Positions 1-8,720 of a stretch of 64,000 bases of DNA are shown piece after piece. The notes beneath the pieces are model-generated. The model was not told the origin of the DNA. It did no database searches and saw only the letters and a program-made list of their open reading frames with translations. Each line of letters begins with the position of its first letter. Positions within the stretch are counted from its first letter, which is position 1. Position numbers and translations under genes: made by a program. Source of the DNA: Sulfurovaceae bacterium (GTDB taxonomy: Bacteria; Campylobacterota; Campylobacteria; Campylobacterales; Sulfurovaceae); the NCBI GenBank assembly GCA_028714675.1, contig JAQTLV010000001.1, positions 351,507 through 415,506 of the forward strand, given 5' to 3'.

Positions 1-445
1 AGTTAGTTTAGTGCCTGTTGAATCTACTGCAAAAGCTGCTAAAATGGCATCAAGAGAGCCATATTCTGCTGCAATTTGTCCTGACATTGCAGCAAAAATG
101 TATAATCTTCCAATAAAATTTAACAATATAGAAGACAACAGCAACAATAAAACAAGATTTTTCATCATTAGTGATTTTGAAAATGCTCCATCTGGAAATG
201 ATAAAACATCTTTATTGGTTAAATTATTAAATAAACCAGGTTCTCTTGTAGAATTTCTAAATGACTTTGAAGAAGCGAAAATAAATTTAACAAAAATAAA
301 ATCACATATAGTTGGTGGCGAATCCATATTTTTTATAGAATTTAATGGTCATAAAGACGATCCCGTTATAAAAAGTATATTAGATAAACACAAAGAGAGC
401 ATAAAAATTTTAGGATCATATACAAAAGAGGTAGAGGATATATAA
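1..445 (+). CDS. pheA: Prephenate dehydratase (PheA), C-terminal part; 5' end outside the window
   Basis: Converts prephenate to phenylpyruvate in phenylalanine synthesis. The reading frame is already open at base 2, so the gene starts upstream; a GTG at base 11 is internal. The visible part holds the end of the catalytic domain (SAAIC, then NKTRFFII with the Thr-Arg-Phe catalytic motif) followed by a C-terminal ACT domain beginning KTSLLVKLLNKPGSL and ending near LGSY. The stop overlaps the hisC start (TAATG), so the two are translationally coupled. In the ACT domain the usual phenylalanine-binding ESRP motif reads KSHI, while GALV appears as GSLV, so feedback control may differ. In Campylobacterota the missing N-terminal part usually carries a chorismate mutase domain, which cannot be checked here. 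Confidence 0.9.
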   Translation, partial: VSLVPVESTAKAAKMASREPYSAAICPDIAAKMYNLPIKFNNIEDNSNNKTRFFIISDFENAPSGNDKTSLLVKLLNKPGSLVEFLNDFEEAKINLTKIKSHIVGGESIFFIEFNGHKDDPVIKSILDKHKESIKILGSYTKEVEDI

Positions 446-1542
446 TGAAATTTAATGAAACATTAAATGATATAACACTATATGAAGCAGGAAAGCCTAT
501 AGAGCTTGTTGTGAGGGAGTTTGGAATAGACCCATCCAAGGTTGTCAAACTAGCTTCAAATGAAAATCCATTGGGTACTGCTCCATCTGTTACAAAAATT
601 TTGAGTGAAAATGCTACAAAAGCACATCTTTATCCAGACGATAGTATGCATGAGCTAAAAGAGTCTTTGGCAAAAAAATATTCAGTTAATCCCAAAGAGA
701 TTATCATAGGTGCTGGGAGTGATCAAGTTTTAGAGTTTATATCAAGATCTTTGTTATCACAAAATGATACAGTTTTAATGAGTAAGGTAACATTTGCTAT
801 GTATGAGGTTTATGCAAAGCAAGTTGGGGCTAAGATTGTTAGAACACCTAGTTTTATCCACAAAGTAGATGAATTTATAACATATTACAAAGAGCATAAA
901 CCAAAAATTGTATATCTATGTATTCCAAATAATCCAATTGGAGATTGTTTGACAAAAAAAGAGGTATTCGAGATAATAGATACTATTGATAGTGATACAT
1001 TAGTTGTTGTTGATTGTGCTTATATGGAATACGCATCATATAAGAGCAATGATTATCTCATAACTCCAAAAGATACTTTGAAATATGATAATGTTATATA
1101 TCTTGGAACTTTTTCAAAAGCATATGGTCTTGGAGGAATGAGAGTAGGATATGGTATAGCAAGAAGTGAAATAATTGAGCAAATTGCAAAAATGAGACCA
1201 CCTTTTAATATATCTTCTCTTTCATTGGCAGCTGCTATAGAAGCTCTAAAAGCAGATGAGTTTTTGAAAGATTCACTAAAACTCCATAGCGAACAGATAG
1301 TTAGATATGAAGAGTTTGCTAAAATTAATGGCATAGAATATATAGATAGTTATACAAACTTTATAACATATATGCTTGATGATATTTATAATTCTAGTAT
1401 TATTGCTGATGCACTATTGAAGCAAGGAGTTATCATAAGAAATCTTGCTAGTTATGGTTTAAATGCTATTCGTATAACTATAGGTACTGCAAAACAAAAT
1501 GATAGATTTTTTGAAGCAATACAGCCTTTACTTAAGAGATAA
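445..1542 (+). CDS. hisC: Histidinol-phosphate aminotransferase
   Basis: PLP-dependent class I/II aminotransferase of 365 aa, the usual HisC size, transferring the amino group in histidine synthesis. Visible family features are NENPLG (about 39-44, substrate loop), NNP (about 162-164), VVDCAY (about 188-193, PLP-pyridine Asp and Tyr), and TFSKAYGLGG with Lys225 as the Schiff-base lysine, followed by RVGYG. It overlaps the pheA stop by one base. HisC-like enzymes can also act on aromatic keto acids, and the position directly after pheA makes a dual role in Phe/Tyr transamination possible; this is inference. hisA and hisH lie 55 kb further on. Confidence 0.93.
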   Translation: MKFNETLNDITLYEAGKPIELVVREFGIDPSKVVKLASNENPLGTAPSVTKILSENATKAHLYPDDSMHELKESLAKKYSVNPKEIIIGAGSDQVLEFISRSLLSQNDTVLMSKVTFAMYEVYAKQVGAKIVRTPSFIHKVDEFITYYKEHKPKIVYLCIPNNPIGDCLTKKEVFEIIDTIDSDTLVVVDCAYMEYASYKSNDYLITPKDTLKYDNVIYLGTFSKAYGLGGMRVGYGIARSEIIEQIAKMRPPFNISSLSLAAAIEALKADEFLKDSLKLHSEQIVRYEEFAKINGIEYIDSYTNFITYMLDDIYNSSIIADALLKQGVIIRNLASYGLNAIRITIGTAKQNDRFFEAIQPLLKR

Positions 1543-1543
1543 A

Positions 1544-3370
1544 ATGGAAATTAAAAACTTTACAGCACAAGAGCTTGAAGAGTTATCTGCCAAGATAAGA
1601 GATAGAATTTTAAGTGTTGTTAGTAAAAATGGCGGACACCTTAGCTCTACTTTAGGAGCCACCGATTTGATAATTGGTATGCATTATGTGTTTGATGTAA
1701 AAAAAGATCCATTTATTTTTGATGTTAGCCATCAGAGCTATGCACATAAACTTTTAACTGATAGATGGAATGACTTTGATACATTAAGACAGTTTAATGG
1801 CATCAGTGGATATACAAAACCAAAAGAGTCTAAATTTGATTATTATGTGGCAGGACATAGTTCAACATCTATATCTATTGCTACTGGGGCAGCAAAGGCC
1901 ATTGCTCTTAAAAACGAAGATAGAATTCCTGTTGTGTTGATTGGAGATGGCTCCATGAGTGCAGGAATGGTTTATGAGGCTTTAAATGAACTTGGAGATA
2001 TAAAATTACCAGTTGTTATAATATTAAATGACAATGAAATGAGTATTTCAAAACCAATAGGCGCTATAAGTAAAATTCTTTCTCAGGGTATGGCTAGTCC
2101 ATTTTATCAAAAGTTTAAAAAGTTTATTGATAAAACTTTAAGTGGCATGGATAGTGCAAAGTATTTAGCAAAAAGATTTGAAGAGTCTTTGAAGCTTATA
2201 ACCCCAGGTGTTATATTTGAAGAGATGGGATTAGAATACATTGGACCTATAAATGGGCACAATATTTCTGAAATAATACAAACTTTGCAAATTGCCAAAG
2301 AGCTTAAAAAGCCAGTAATTATTCACGCTCAAACAATAAAAGGGAAAGGCTATGAAATAGCTGAGGGCGTCGGAGCTGGTAAAGAACATTGGCATGGTGT
2401 CGGAGCTTTTGATTTAAAAAGTGGTGAAAATTTAAAAAAATCATCATCTAAAAGTGCTACTACAATTTTTGGAGAAACTTTACTTGAATTTGCAAAATCA
2501 GATGATAAGGTTGTTGGCATAACTGCGGCAATGCCAAGTGGTACTGGACTTGATATAGCAATGAAAGAATTTCCAAATAGATTTTGGGATGTAGCAATAG
2601 CTGAACAACATGCTGTCACCCAATGTGGCGCATTGGCGAAAGAGGGATTTAAACCTTTTTGTGCACTATATTCGACATTTCTACAAAGAGGTTATGATCA
2701 ACTAATCCACGATATTGCTCTCATGGATGTCCAAGTTGCTTTTGCTATTGACAGGGCTGGGATTGTTGGAGAAGATGGAGAAACACATCAAGGAGCCTTT
2801 GATATATCGTATCTTAGGGCTATCCCAAATATGACACTTTTTGCCCCATATAATGATACAACTATGAAGTTAGCTATGGAGTTTGCTAAAGAGATGCAAA
2901 CACCATGTGCTTTTAGATATCCAAGAGGTGCATTTATGGCTAGTGATTGTTCGGCAACCCCATTCGTTATGGGCAAGGCAGCAACTTTACAAAAAGGCAA
3001 GGAAGTTGCATTTATAGGATATGGTAATGCAGTTGGTAGGGCAATAGAAGTTGGGAAATTATGTGATTTTATTCCTACTATTGTTGATTTGAGGTTTGTT
3101 AAACCACTAGATAATGAGTTTTTGATGGATTTGAGTAAAACCCACAAACACTGGTTTATCTTTAGTGATAGTGCAAAAATAGGGGGAGTTGGGTCTGCTA
3201 TATTGGAATTTTTAAATGTTTCAAGAATTAATGATATAAATTTAGTAACTTTTGAGTATGATGATACTTTTATAACTCATGGAGCAACAAATGATGTTGA
3301 GTATGCCTTAGGACTAACTCCGCCACAGCTGTCGCAAAAGATTAAAAAAATTTTAGAAGGAAATATATGA
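1544..3370 (+). CDS. dxs: 1-deoxy-D-xylulose-5-phosphate synthase
   Basis: TPP-dependent transketolase-like enzyme making DXP from pyruvate and glyceraldehyde 3-phosphate, the first step of the MEP isoprenoid pathway. With the ATG at 1544 the protein is 608 aa. A longer in-frame start at 1499 would overlap hisC by 44 bp and add no conserved sequence, so I reject it. Visible are GGHLSS with the N-terminal active-site His (about 32), the TPP-binding GDGSMSAG (134-141) with its Asn about 28 residues later (LNDNEMSI), the AIAEQHAV catalytic Glu region, and [10 protein letters not shown] in the pyrimidine domain. Start lies 1 bp after the hisC stop; the end overlaps metK (ATGA). A second MEP-pathway gene, ispG, is at 19.8 kb. 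Confidence 0.95.
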   Translation: MEIKNFTAQELEELSAKIRDRILSVVSKNGGHLSSTLGATDLIIGMHYVFDVKKDPFIFDVSHQSYAHKLLTDRWNDFDTLRQFNGISGYTKPKESKFDYYVAGHSSTSISIATGAAKAIALKNEDRIPVVLIGDGSMSAGMVYEALNELGDIKLPVVIILNDNEMSISKPIGAISKILSQGMASPFYQKFKKFIDKTLSGMDSAKYLAKRFEESLKLITPGVIFEEMGLEYIGPINGHNISEIIQTLQIAKELKKPVIIHAQTIKGKGYEIAEGVGAGKEHWHGVGAFDLKSGENLKKSSSKSATTIFGETLLEFAKSDDKVVGITAAMPSGTGLDIAMKEFPNRFWDVAIAEQHAVTQCGALAKEGFKPFCALYSTFLQRGYDQLIHDIALMDVQVAFAIDRAGIVGEDGETHQGAFDISYLRAIPNMTLFAPYNDTTMKLAMEFAKEMQTPCAFRYPRGAFMASDCSATPFVMGKAATLQKGKEVAFIGYGNAVGRAIEVGKLCDFIPTIVDLRFVKPLDNEFLMDLSKTHKHWFIFSDSAKIGGVGSAILEFLNVSRINDINLVTFEYDDTFITHGATNDVEYALGLTPPQLSQKIKKILEGNI

Positions 3371-4539
3371 GTACAAGATATATATTTACTAGTGAGTCCG
3401 TAACTGAGGGTCATCCTGATAAGATGGCAGATCAGATAAGCGACGCTATACTAGATGATATTTTATCAAAAGATACAAATGCCAGAGTTGCGTGTGAGAC
3501 ACTCGTAAGTAATGGATTTTGTGTAATTGCAGGCGAACTTAAAACTACTGCTTATTGCCCCATGCAAGAGATTGCAAGAGAAGTTGTTCGCGAAATAGGC
3601 TATACTGATGCAAGTTTTGGGTTTGATTATAGAAGCGCAGCAGTGCTTAATGGTATAGGTGAGCAAAGTCCTGATATAAATCAAGGCGTTGATAAGAGTT
3701 GTGGCGAAATTGGTGCTGGAGATCAAGGTCTTATGTTTGGATATGCATGTAATGAAACCAAAGAACTTATGCCACTTCCTATATCTTTGGCACATAAATT
3801 AACATCAAAATTAGCTGAAGTTAGGAAAAATGGCAGAGTACCATTTCTTAGACCTGATGGTAAAGCACAAGTGAGTGTAATTTATGAAGATGGGAAACCA
3901 GTTGGCATCGATACGATTGTAGTATCTGCTCAACATCACGATGATATTCCAGAAAATATCATAAAAGATGCTATTATGCAAGAAGTTATAAAAGAGGTAA
4001 TCCCAGCACATATGCTGAATGATGACATAAAGTATCACATAAATCCAACAGGTAGATTTGTTATAGGTGGTCCACAAGGCGATGCAGGGCTAACTGGCAG
4101 AAAGATTATAGTAGATACATATGGCGGAAGTTGTCCTCACGGGGGAGGAGCATTTAGCGGCAAAGATCCAACAAAAGTTGACAGATCTGCTGCTTATGCG
4201 GCAAGACATATTGCCAAAAATTTAGTTGCTGCTGGTATTTGTGATAAAGTAACCATACAATTAGCCTATGCGATAGGCGTTGTGCAGCCTGTTTCGATTT
4301 ATGTAAATACACACGGAACATCTAATATCAATGAGGCAGATATTACAAAATGTATAGAGGAGCTTTTTGATCTATCACCCAAAGGTATCATAAAGGCACT
4401 TGATTTACTTAAGCCAATTTATCGTAAAACGGCGGCTTATGGACATTTTGGAAGAGAGGATCAAGGTTTTGGCTGGGAGATGCTAAACAGAGTTAATGAC
4501 ATAAAAGATTACTTTAAAATCAATTATGCAAATCAATAA
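3367..4539 (+). CDS. metK: S-adenosylmethionine synthetase
   Basis: Makes S-adenosylmethionine from methionine and ATP. The 390-aa protein has the N-terminal [20 protein letters not shown] signature, the [15 protein letters not shown]-binding motif near residue 117, and the [19 protein letters not shown] loop near residue 260, all typical of MetK. The start overlaps the dxs stop as ATGA, so it is probably translated by coupling as the last member of the pheA-hisC-dxs-metK run. No SAM riboswitch-like structure is seen upstream, as expected for an internal operon gene. Confidence 0.96.
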   Translation: MSTRYIFTSESVTEGHPDKMADQISDAILDDILSKDTNARVACETLVSNGFCVIAGELKTTAYCPMQEIAREVVREIGYTDASFGFDYRSAAVLNGIGEQSPDINQGVDKSCGEIGAGDQGLMFGYACNETKELMPLPISLAHKLTSKLAEVRKNGRVPFLRPDGKAQVSVIYEDGKPVGIDTIVVSAQHHDDIPENIIKDAIMQEVIKEVIPAHMLNDDIKYHINPTGRFVIGGPQGDAGLTGRKIIVDTYGGSCPHGGGAFSGKDPTKVDRSAAYAARHIAKNLVAAGICDKVTIQLAYAIGVVQPVSIYVNTHGTSNINEADITKCIEELFDLSPKGIIKALDLLKPIYRKTAAYGHFGREDQGFGWEMLNRVNDIKDYFKINYANQ

Positions 4540-4555
4540 AAAAGGAAAAAACAAT

Positions 4556-4846
4556 ATGCAAATTTATGTAGGAAATTTATCTTATGGAACAACAGACGAG
4601 TCACTAAAAAATCTATTTGAACAATATGGCGAAGTATCATCTGCTAAAATTATTACAGACAGAGAAACAGGAAGAGCAAAAGGTTTTGGATTTGTAACAA
4701 TGGATGATGATGCAGCTGCCCTTGAAGCAATTGAGGCTTTAAATGGAAAAGATTTTGATGGTAGAACGCTAAGAATAAATGAAGCAAAACCAAAAGAAGA
4801 CAATAGAGATCAAAAACCAAGAAGAAACTTCAATAATAGATATTAA
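4556..4846 (+). CDS. Single-RRM RNA-binding protein
   Basis: Small RNA-binding protein of 96 aa with one RRM domain. RNP2 is IYVGNLSY at residues 3-10 and RNP1 is KGFGFVTM at about 42-49, both intact with their aromatic residues. The C-terminal tail is short, basic and Asn/Arg-rich. The start is the ATG at 4556, preceded by AAGG; an in-frame ATG 30 bases earlier would overlap metK and precede the domain without homology. Such one-RRM proteins occur in cyanobacteria, where some are cold-induced, and in many Campylobacterota; the RNA targets are unknown. A strong nested hairpin begins at its stop codon. Confidence 0.88.
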   Translation: MQIYVGNLSYGTTDESLKNLFEQYGEVSSAKIITDRETGRAKGFGFVTMDDDAAALEAIEALNGKDFDGRTLRINEAKPKEDNRDQKPRRNFNNRY

Positions 4847-4915
4847 TATAATACTCACAGACTATGGTATGTGATCAAAATAGATTGCTTTAAATTCTAT
4901 TTAGAGTATTATATT
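4845..4915 (+). other. Nested inverted repeat downstream of the RRM gene
   Basis: A perfect 12-bp inverted repeat (AATATAATACTC at 4845-4856 and GAGTATTATATT at 4904-4915) encloses a second perfect 7-bp one (AAATAGA 4878-4884, TCTATTT 4896-4902). Outer and inner right arms are separated by a single base, so an RNA would stack coaxially. There is no T-run after it, so it is not a standard terminator. It starts within the RRM stop codon and could protect or mark the 3' end of that mRNA. Confidence 0.5.
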
Positions 4916-4982
4916 TAGATTTATATGCCAAGTTTGTAATTACACTAATTGCAAACTAATTCTCAAACATATTTTTATTTTA

Positions 4983-5024
4983 TTGATATCGGTCAATGAT
5001 TTAATCTTTCATAACAAATATAAT
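4983..5024 (+). promoter_or_regulatory. hcp promoter with FNR-like operator
   Basis: TTGATATCGGTCAA at 4983-4996 matches the FNR-type palindrome TTGATnnnnATCAA with one mismatch. TATAAT at 5019-5024 is a consensus -10. With a start of transcription about 7 bases further on (near 5031) the operator centre (4989.5) lies at -41.5, the class II activator position. The Crp/Fnr-family regulator encoded at 6518-7150 is the natural candidate to bind here. Confidence 0.7.
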
Positions 5025-5054
5025 AAACCTTATATTTCATATAAAGGAGCGAAA

Positions 5055-6485
5055 ATGTTTGATATGTTTAGTGGTAAAAAAGAGGATTCAGAGAGCAAAA
5101 ATGTTAATATGTTTTGTTATCAATGCGAGATGAGTATGGTCGGTGGCTGTGGTTCCAATGGTCAAGATATTGGCACTTGCGGCAAGAGTGCACTTGAGTC
5201 AAGATTGCAAGATATGATGATTTTTGGAGCAAAAGGATTAGCTGCTTATAGGTCACACGCAAGAGAACTTATTGATGGGGATTCCCAAGAAGATAGGAAT
5301 AGACTTTTAAAAATAGATGATGTTATATCAGAGAGTATGTACTTTACGCTCACAAATGTCAATTTCAACTTTGATGAACATATAGCACAACTCATGAAAC
5401 TTGGCCGTGCAGGAGTTGAAGTATTAGATTTGCTGAGCGATTCTCATACTAGACATTTCGGGATTCCCACACCTGTGAAAATTACACAAAATAGAGCCGA
5501 GGGACATGCCATCTTAGTAAGCGGACATAATCTTGATATGCTTAGTGGGCTTCTAAAAAGAATAAAAGAGAGAGGACTAGAGGATAAAATAAATGTTTAT
5601 ACTCATTCTGAGATGCTACCAGCACACGGATACCCATACCTAAGAGAATACAAAAATCTTAAGGGAAATATAGGTAAGGCATGGTTTGATCAAACGGACC
5701 TCTTTAGCAAATGGCAAGGGGCCATCGTAGTAAATACAAACTGCATTGTTCCTAGAGACAAATCTATAAAAGTTGATAACTACATAGATAGGATTTACAC
5801 ATATGACATAGTAGGCATAGAAGGGGCAAAAAAAATCGAAAACAACGATTATGATGCATTGATTGATCATGCACTGCAACTGCCCGAAGTAAGCGGTTTT
5901 GATAGTGATGAAACATTAACAACAGGACATCACTATAAAACTATTTTGACGCTTGCTCCACAAATTTTAGAAGCAGTAAGTGAAGGTAAGATAACAAAAT
6001 TCTTTGTCATTGCGGGCTGTGATGCACCAGGTAAGGGCGGTGAATATTTTAGAGAAATGGCAAAAGATTTGCCACCAAGTGCCATTATCATAACATCTAG
6101 TTGCGGAAAATTTAGATTCAATGATATAGATTTTGGAAATGTTCCAGGTACGCAAATTCCTAGATATTTAGATTTGGGTCAATGTAATGATTCTAATGGA
6201 GCCGTTCATATCGCAATAGCAGTCGCGAATGCTTTAGGAGTAAAAGATCTTAATGATTTACCAGTTGAGATAGTTTTGAGCTGGATGGAACAAAAGGCTG
6301 TCGTTATACTTTTGGCACTATTTAGTTTGGGGATTAAGAATATATATTTGGGACCAAAAGCACCACAATTTATCAATAGCGACATAGCAAATTTTTTAGT
6401 TGATACGTTCAATATCCATGTTATCAACAACCCAAAAGAGCCTCAAGTTCAAGCCAAAAAAGACCTAGAAGAATTACTCGCATAA
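5055..6485 (+). CDS. hcp: Hydroxylamine reductase / hybrid cluster protein
   Basis: Hybrid cluster protein, 476 aa, involved in nitrosative-stress defence (NO or hydroxylamine reduction in characterised homologues). The N-terminal cluster Cys are in CYQCEMSMVGGC and GTCGKS (spacing C-x2-C-x7-C-x9-C). Hybrid-cluster ligand regions are visible as IAGCDAPG, SSCGKFRF, GQCND and the Glu/Lys of LSWMEQKA. The start is the ATG at 5055, preceded by AAGGAG at 5043-5048; an upstream in-frame TTG at 4983 falls inside the operator and is rejected. It converges with a Crp/Fnr regulator gene. A hairpin with stem CCTCTT/AAGAGG lies at 6498-6515 between the two but lacks a T-run. Confidence 0.94.
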   Translation: MFDMFSGKKEDSESKNVNMFCYQCEMSMVGGCGSNGQDIGTCGKSALESRLQDMMIFGAKGLAAYRSHARELIDGDSQEDRNRLLKIDDVISESMYFTLTNVNFNFDEHIAQLMKLGRAGVEVLDLLSDSHTRHFGIPTPVKITQNRAEGHAILVSGHNLDMLSGLLKRIKERGLEDKINVYTHSEMLPAHGYPYLREYKNLKGNIGKAWFDQTDLFSKWQGAIVVNTNCIVPRDKSIKVDNYIDRIYTYDIVGIEGAKKIENNDYDALIDHALQLPEVSGFDSDETLTTGHHYKTILTLAPQILEAVSEGKITKFFVIAGCDAPGKGGEYFREMAKDLPPSAIIITSSCGKFRFNDIDFGNVPGTQIPRYLDLGQCNDSNGAVHIAIAVANALGVKDLNDLPVEIVLSWMEQKAVVILLALFSLGIKNIYLGPKAPQFINSDIANFLVDTFNIHVINNPKEPQVQAKKDLEELLA

Positions 6486-6517
6486 ACATACATAGTTCCT
6501 CTTTGAAATAAGAGGGG

Positions 6518-7150
6518 CTAAAAAAACTCTTTTAATTTTTCTCTATCTATTATGGTAAATTTATTTTTATTGTTTTCTAATATACCATAATCTTTGAATT
6601 TTTTTAGATTTCTTGAGAGTGTTTCTGGAGTTATAAATAGCATAGAGGCAACTTGATGTTGTTTTTGAGCGATAAATATATCTTCATTTTCATATATAAA
6701 ACTAGCTATTTTTGCTTGTGAGCTCAAAAGAAGATTTTGCTGGATGACAGTATCTAAAAATTTCATCTTTTTAGTTAATGAGCTGATAACTTTTACAGAT
6801 AATTGTGGGTTTCGTTGCATCAAATCTTGAAAATTTTGAAATCTAATCTTTGCTATATAGCCATCAGTTATCATCTTACAACTAGCAGGAAAATGCATAT
6901 TTTCCAAATTTGCAAGTTCGGCTATGAGAGATTGAGCTTTAAAATTATGAAGTAAAAGTTCATTACCCTTATTATCTACTCTATAAACTTTTGCTGTTCC
7001 ATTAAGCAATATATGCAAATAATCTGGTTTTTCTCCTTCTAAAAAAATAGTATCATTTTTATTTTTATAAAATATTTTTGTAAATTGTGTAATGTATATT
7101 AATTCATGTTCGGGCAATATTTTAAATAATTCAATATCATTAATTTTCAT
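6518..7150 (-). CDS. Crp/Fnr-family transcriptional regulator (probable hcp activator)
   Basis: A 210-aa regulator with an N-terminal cyclic-nucleotide-binding-like beta-roll (about 15-120), a dimerisation helix and a C-terminal winged helix. The recognition helix reads TPETLSRNLKKF with E176, S179 and R180, the same E-x-x-S-R pattern that makes FNR read TTGAT half sites. There is only one Cys (C91), so it is not a [4Fe-4S] oxygen sensor of the FNR type. It resembles NssR of Campylobacter or HcpR-type nitrosative-stress regulators, but I cannot assign it to either. The matching palindrome sits at -41.5 of hcp, which is convoyed tail to tail with this gene, so activation of hcp is inferred. 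Confidence 0.85.
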   Translation of the reverse strand: MKINDIELFKILPEHELIYITQFTKIFYKNKNDTIFLEGEKPDYLHILLNGTAKVYRVDNKGNELLLHNFKAQSLIAELANLENMHFPASCKMITDGYIAKIRFQNFQDLMQRNPQLSVKVISSLTKKMKFLDTVIQQNLLLSSQAKIASFIYENEDIFIAQKQHQVASMLFITPETLSRNLKKFKDYGILENNKNKFTIIDREKLKEFF

Positions 7151-7348
7151 CTATAATTACACCATGTTTATTAATAGATTAGTTTATATTACTAGTGTTA
7201 ATTATGCATTAAGTCTTGATTATTAATTTTATAAATTTATATTTATGGACAAACTTTTAAGAATTTAAAAACTTTGAGCAAATTAAAGAAAAGATTTAAA
7301 AAACTTTTGATATAGTGGTATTCGAAATTGATTTAAGGAGAAACAATA

Positions 7349-7621
7349 ATGGCTGTAATGATTACAGATACTTGTATTAATTGTGGTGCTTGCATAGATG
7401 AGTGTCCAGTTGAAGCAATAGTCGACGAGGATGAAAATCCAACTGGTGAAGAAACTTATTATGTTCATGCTGATAAATGTGTAGAGTGTGTTAGTTATCA
7501 TGATGCTCCAGCATGTGCAGAAGCATGCCCAACTGAAGGCTGTATCCAATGGAGTGATGTCGTTGATGGTATGCCTTCATCTGAAAACAGAAAATCAAAA
7601 GGTACTCCAGTAGCAGAGTAA
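7349..7621 (+). CDS. 2[4Fe-4S] ferredoxin
   Basis: Ferredoxin of 90 aa with two [4Fe-4S] motifs: CINCGACIDECP near the N-terminus, and a second, expanded motif starting CVECVSYHDAPACAEACP, where a loop separates the second and third Cys as in Chromatium/epsilonproteobacterial-type ferredoxins. It serves as a low-potential electron carrier, for example with pyruvate or 2-oxoglutarate:ferredoxin oxidoreductases. The ATG at 7349 follows AAGGAG. It is a single-gene unit closed by a hairpin terminator at 7627. It might feed electrons to Hcp, but only proximity supports that. Confidence 0.92.
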   Translation: MAVMITDTCINCGACIDECPVEAIVDEDENPTGEETYYVHADKCVECVSYHDAPACAEACPTEGCIQWSDVVDGMPSSENRKSKGTPVAE

Positions 7622-7626
7622 TATTG

Positions 7627-7647
7627 CTGCCACACTCGTGGCAGTTT
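7627..7647 (+). terminator. Intrinsic terminator after the ferredoxin gene
   Basis: CTGCCAC at 7627-7633 and GTGGCAG at 7638-7644 form a perfect 7-bp stem with a 4-base loop, followed by TTTCTCTT. It begins 5 bases after the ferredoxin stop. Confidence 0.8.
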
Positions 7648-7752
7648 CTCTTCATCTATTTTTAATCATCTTTTATGTATAATAACGCCTCTAAAAATTT
7701 CAAATGGTTATTTAAAATAAACATAGGAAAAACACACTAAGGATAAAGTAAA

Positions 7753-8166
7753 ATGGAACAAACATTGTCAATTATTAAACCTGACGCAGTTGCAAAAAAT
7801 GTTATAGGTAAAATTCTAAGTAGATTTGAAGATGCAGGACTCAGAATAGCTGCAACAAAGAAACTTCAACTCACTCGTGAACAAGCCGAAGATTTTTATG
7901 CAGTACACAAAGAGAGACCTTTTTATGGTGATTTAGTTAGCTTCATGATTTCTGGACCAGTAGTTGTTTCAGTATTAGAGGGCGAAGACGCAATGACTAA
8001 AAATAGAGATCTTATGGGAGCAACTAATCCAAAAGAAGCTGCAGCTGGCACTATAAGAGCTGACTTTGCTGATAGCATAGATGCAAACGCTGTTCACGGA
8101 AGTGACTCTTTGGAAAATGCAAAAATAGAAATAGCATTCTTTTTTAAACCAGAAGAAATTTGCTAA
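7753..8166 (+). CDS. ndk: Nucleoside diphosphate kinase
   Basis: Transfers the gamma phosphate between NTPs and NDPs through a phosphohistidine. The 137-aa length is standard. The N-terminus [10 protein letters not shown] and the catalytic NAVHGSDS with the active-site His near residue 115 are intact. Transcription probably starts just upstream, and the gene precedes the yceD-rpmF-plsX-fabH genes with only 12 bp to the next start. Confidence 0.96.
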   Translation: MEQTLSIIKPDAVAKNVIGKILSRFEDAGLRIAATKKLQLTREQAEDFYAVHKERPFYGDLVSFMISGPVVVSVLEGEDAMTKNRDLMGATNPKEAAAGTIRADFADSIDANAVHGSDSLENAKIEIAFFFKPEEIC

Positions 8167-8178
8167 ATAGGTTTTTTT

Positions 8179-8550
8179 GTGGAAATTTCTTTCGATAAAA
8201 TAGGCACAAGTCCAAAACCATTTAATTTAGTGTTAAATGATGTTACTTTTAGTGGCAAGCTAAGTAAAGTAGATTTTAATACAGTTAAACTAGATGGAGA
8301 GATAAATGGAGACTTGAAAGTGTGTTGTGATAGGTGTGGTAAGGATTTTGTAACCACAATAGGGCAACCCATAGGTCTAGATCTTAGTCGAAAAGAGATA
8401 CAAAACAAGGATAATTTAGATATAATAGAGTTTTTAGATGGAACTATAGATTTGGAGTATATACTTCAAAGTGAAATAGATTCCATAAAAAGTTTATACC
8501 ACTATTGTCAAAAATGTGATGGTATAGAAGATTTTGAAGTTGAAATATAA
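8179..8550 (+). CDS. YceD/DUF177-family protein
   Basis: A 123-aa protein of the YceD (DUF177) family, which nearly always sits immediately before rpmF; in plants and E. coli the family is linked to 23S rRNA metabolism. Visible are the central CCDRCGKDF pair of cysteines and a second Cys pair (CQKC) near the C-terminus, which could form a zinc or disulfide site. The start is GTG at 8179, only 12 bp after ndk, with no strong Shine-Dalgarno, so coupling to ndk is likely. The family assignment rests mainly on position and the Cys pattern. Confidence 0.75.
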   Translation: MEISFDKIGTSPKPFNLVLNDVTFSGKLSKVDFNTVKLDGEINGDLKVCCDRCGKDFVTTIGQPIGLDLSRKEIQNKDNLDIIEFLDGTIDLEYILQSEIDSIKSLYHYCQKCDGIEDFEVEI

Positions 8551-8564
8551 TAAAAGGATAACAA

Positions 8565-8720
8565 ATGGCAGTACCTAAGAGACGAGTTAGTAAAACTAGA
8601 GCAGCGAAAAGAAGAACACATTATAAGTTAACACTTCCTATGCCTGTTAAAGATAAAGATGGAACATGGAGAATGCCTCATCATATGAATATGACTACTG
8701 GCGAATATAAAGCAAACTAA
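8565..8720 (+). CDS. rpmF: 50S ribosomal protein L32
   Basis: A 51-aa protein beginning [17 protein letters not shown], the typical highly basic L32 N-terminus. Preceded by AAAAGGA and abutting plsX directly (stop TAA, then ATG). The yceD-rpmF-plsX-fabH order is widely conserved in bacteria and ties ribosome production to membrane lipid synthesis. Confidence 0.96.
   Translation: MAVPKRRVSKTRAAKRRTHYKLTLPMPVKDKDGTWRMPHHMNMTTGEYKAN

Noticed and set aside
1499-1543. Longer dxs start at 1499
   Set aside because: It overlaps hisC by 44 bp and adds 15 residues with no counterpart in the family.
4983-5054. N-terminal extension of hcp from TTG 4983
   Set aside because: It would place the operator and -10 inside the coding region, has no conserved residues, and the ATG at 5055 has a strong AAGGAG.
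6498-6515. Terminator between hcp and its regulator gene
   Set aside because: Only a 6-bp stem with no T-run on either strand; too weak to list as a feature.
7319-7331. Shared TATTCGAAATT motif near the ferredoxin promoter and at 45893
   Set aside because: Two occurrences of an AT-rich 11-mer with a TTCGAA core are not enough to claim an operator.
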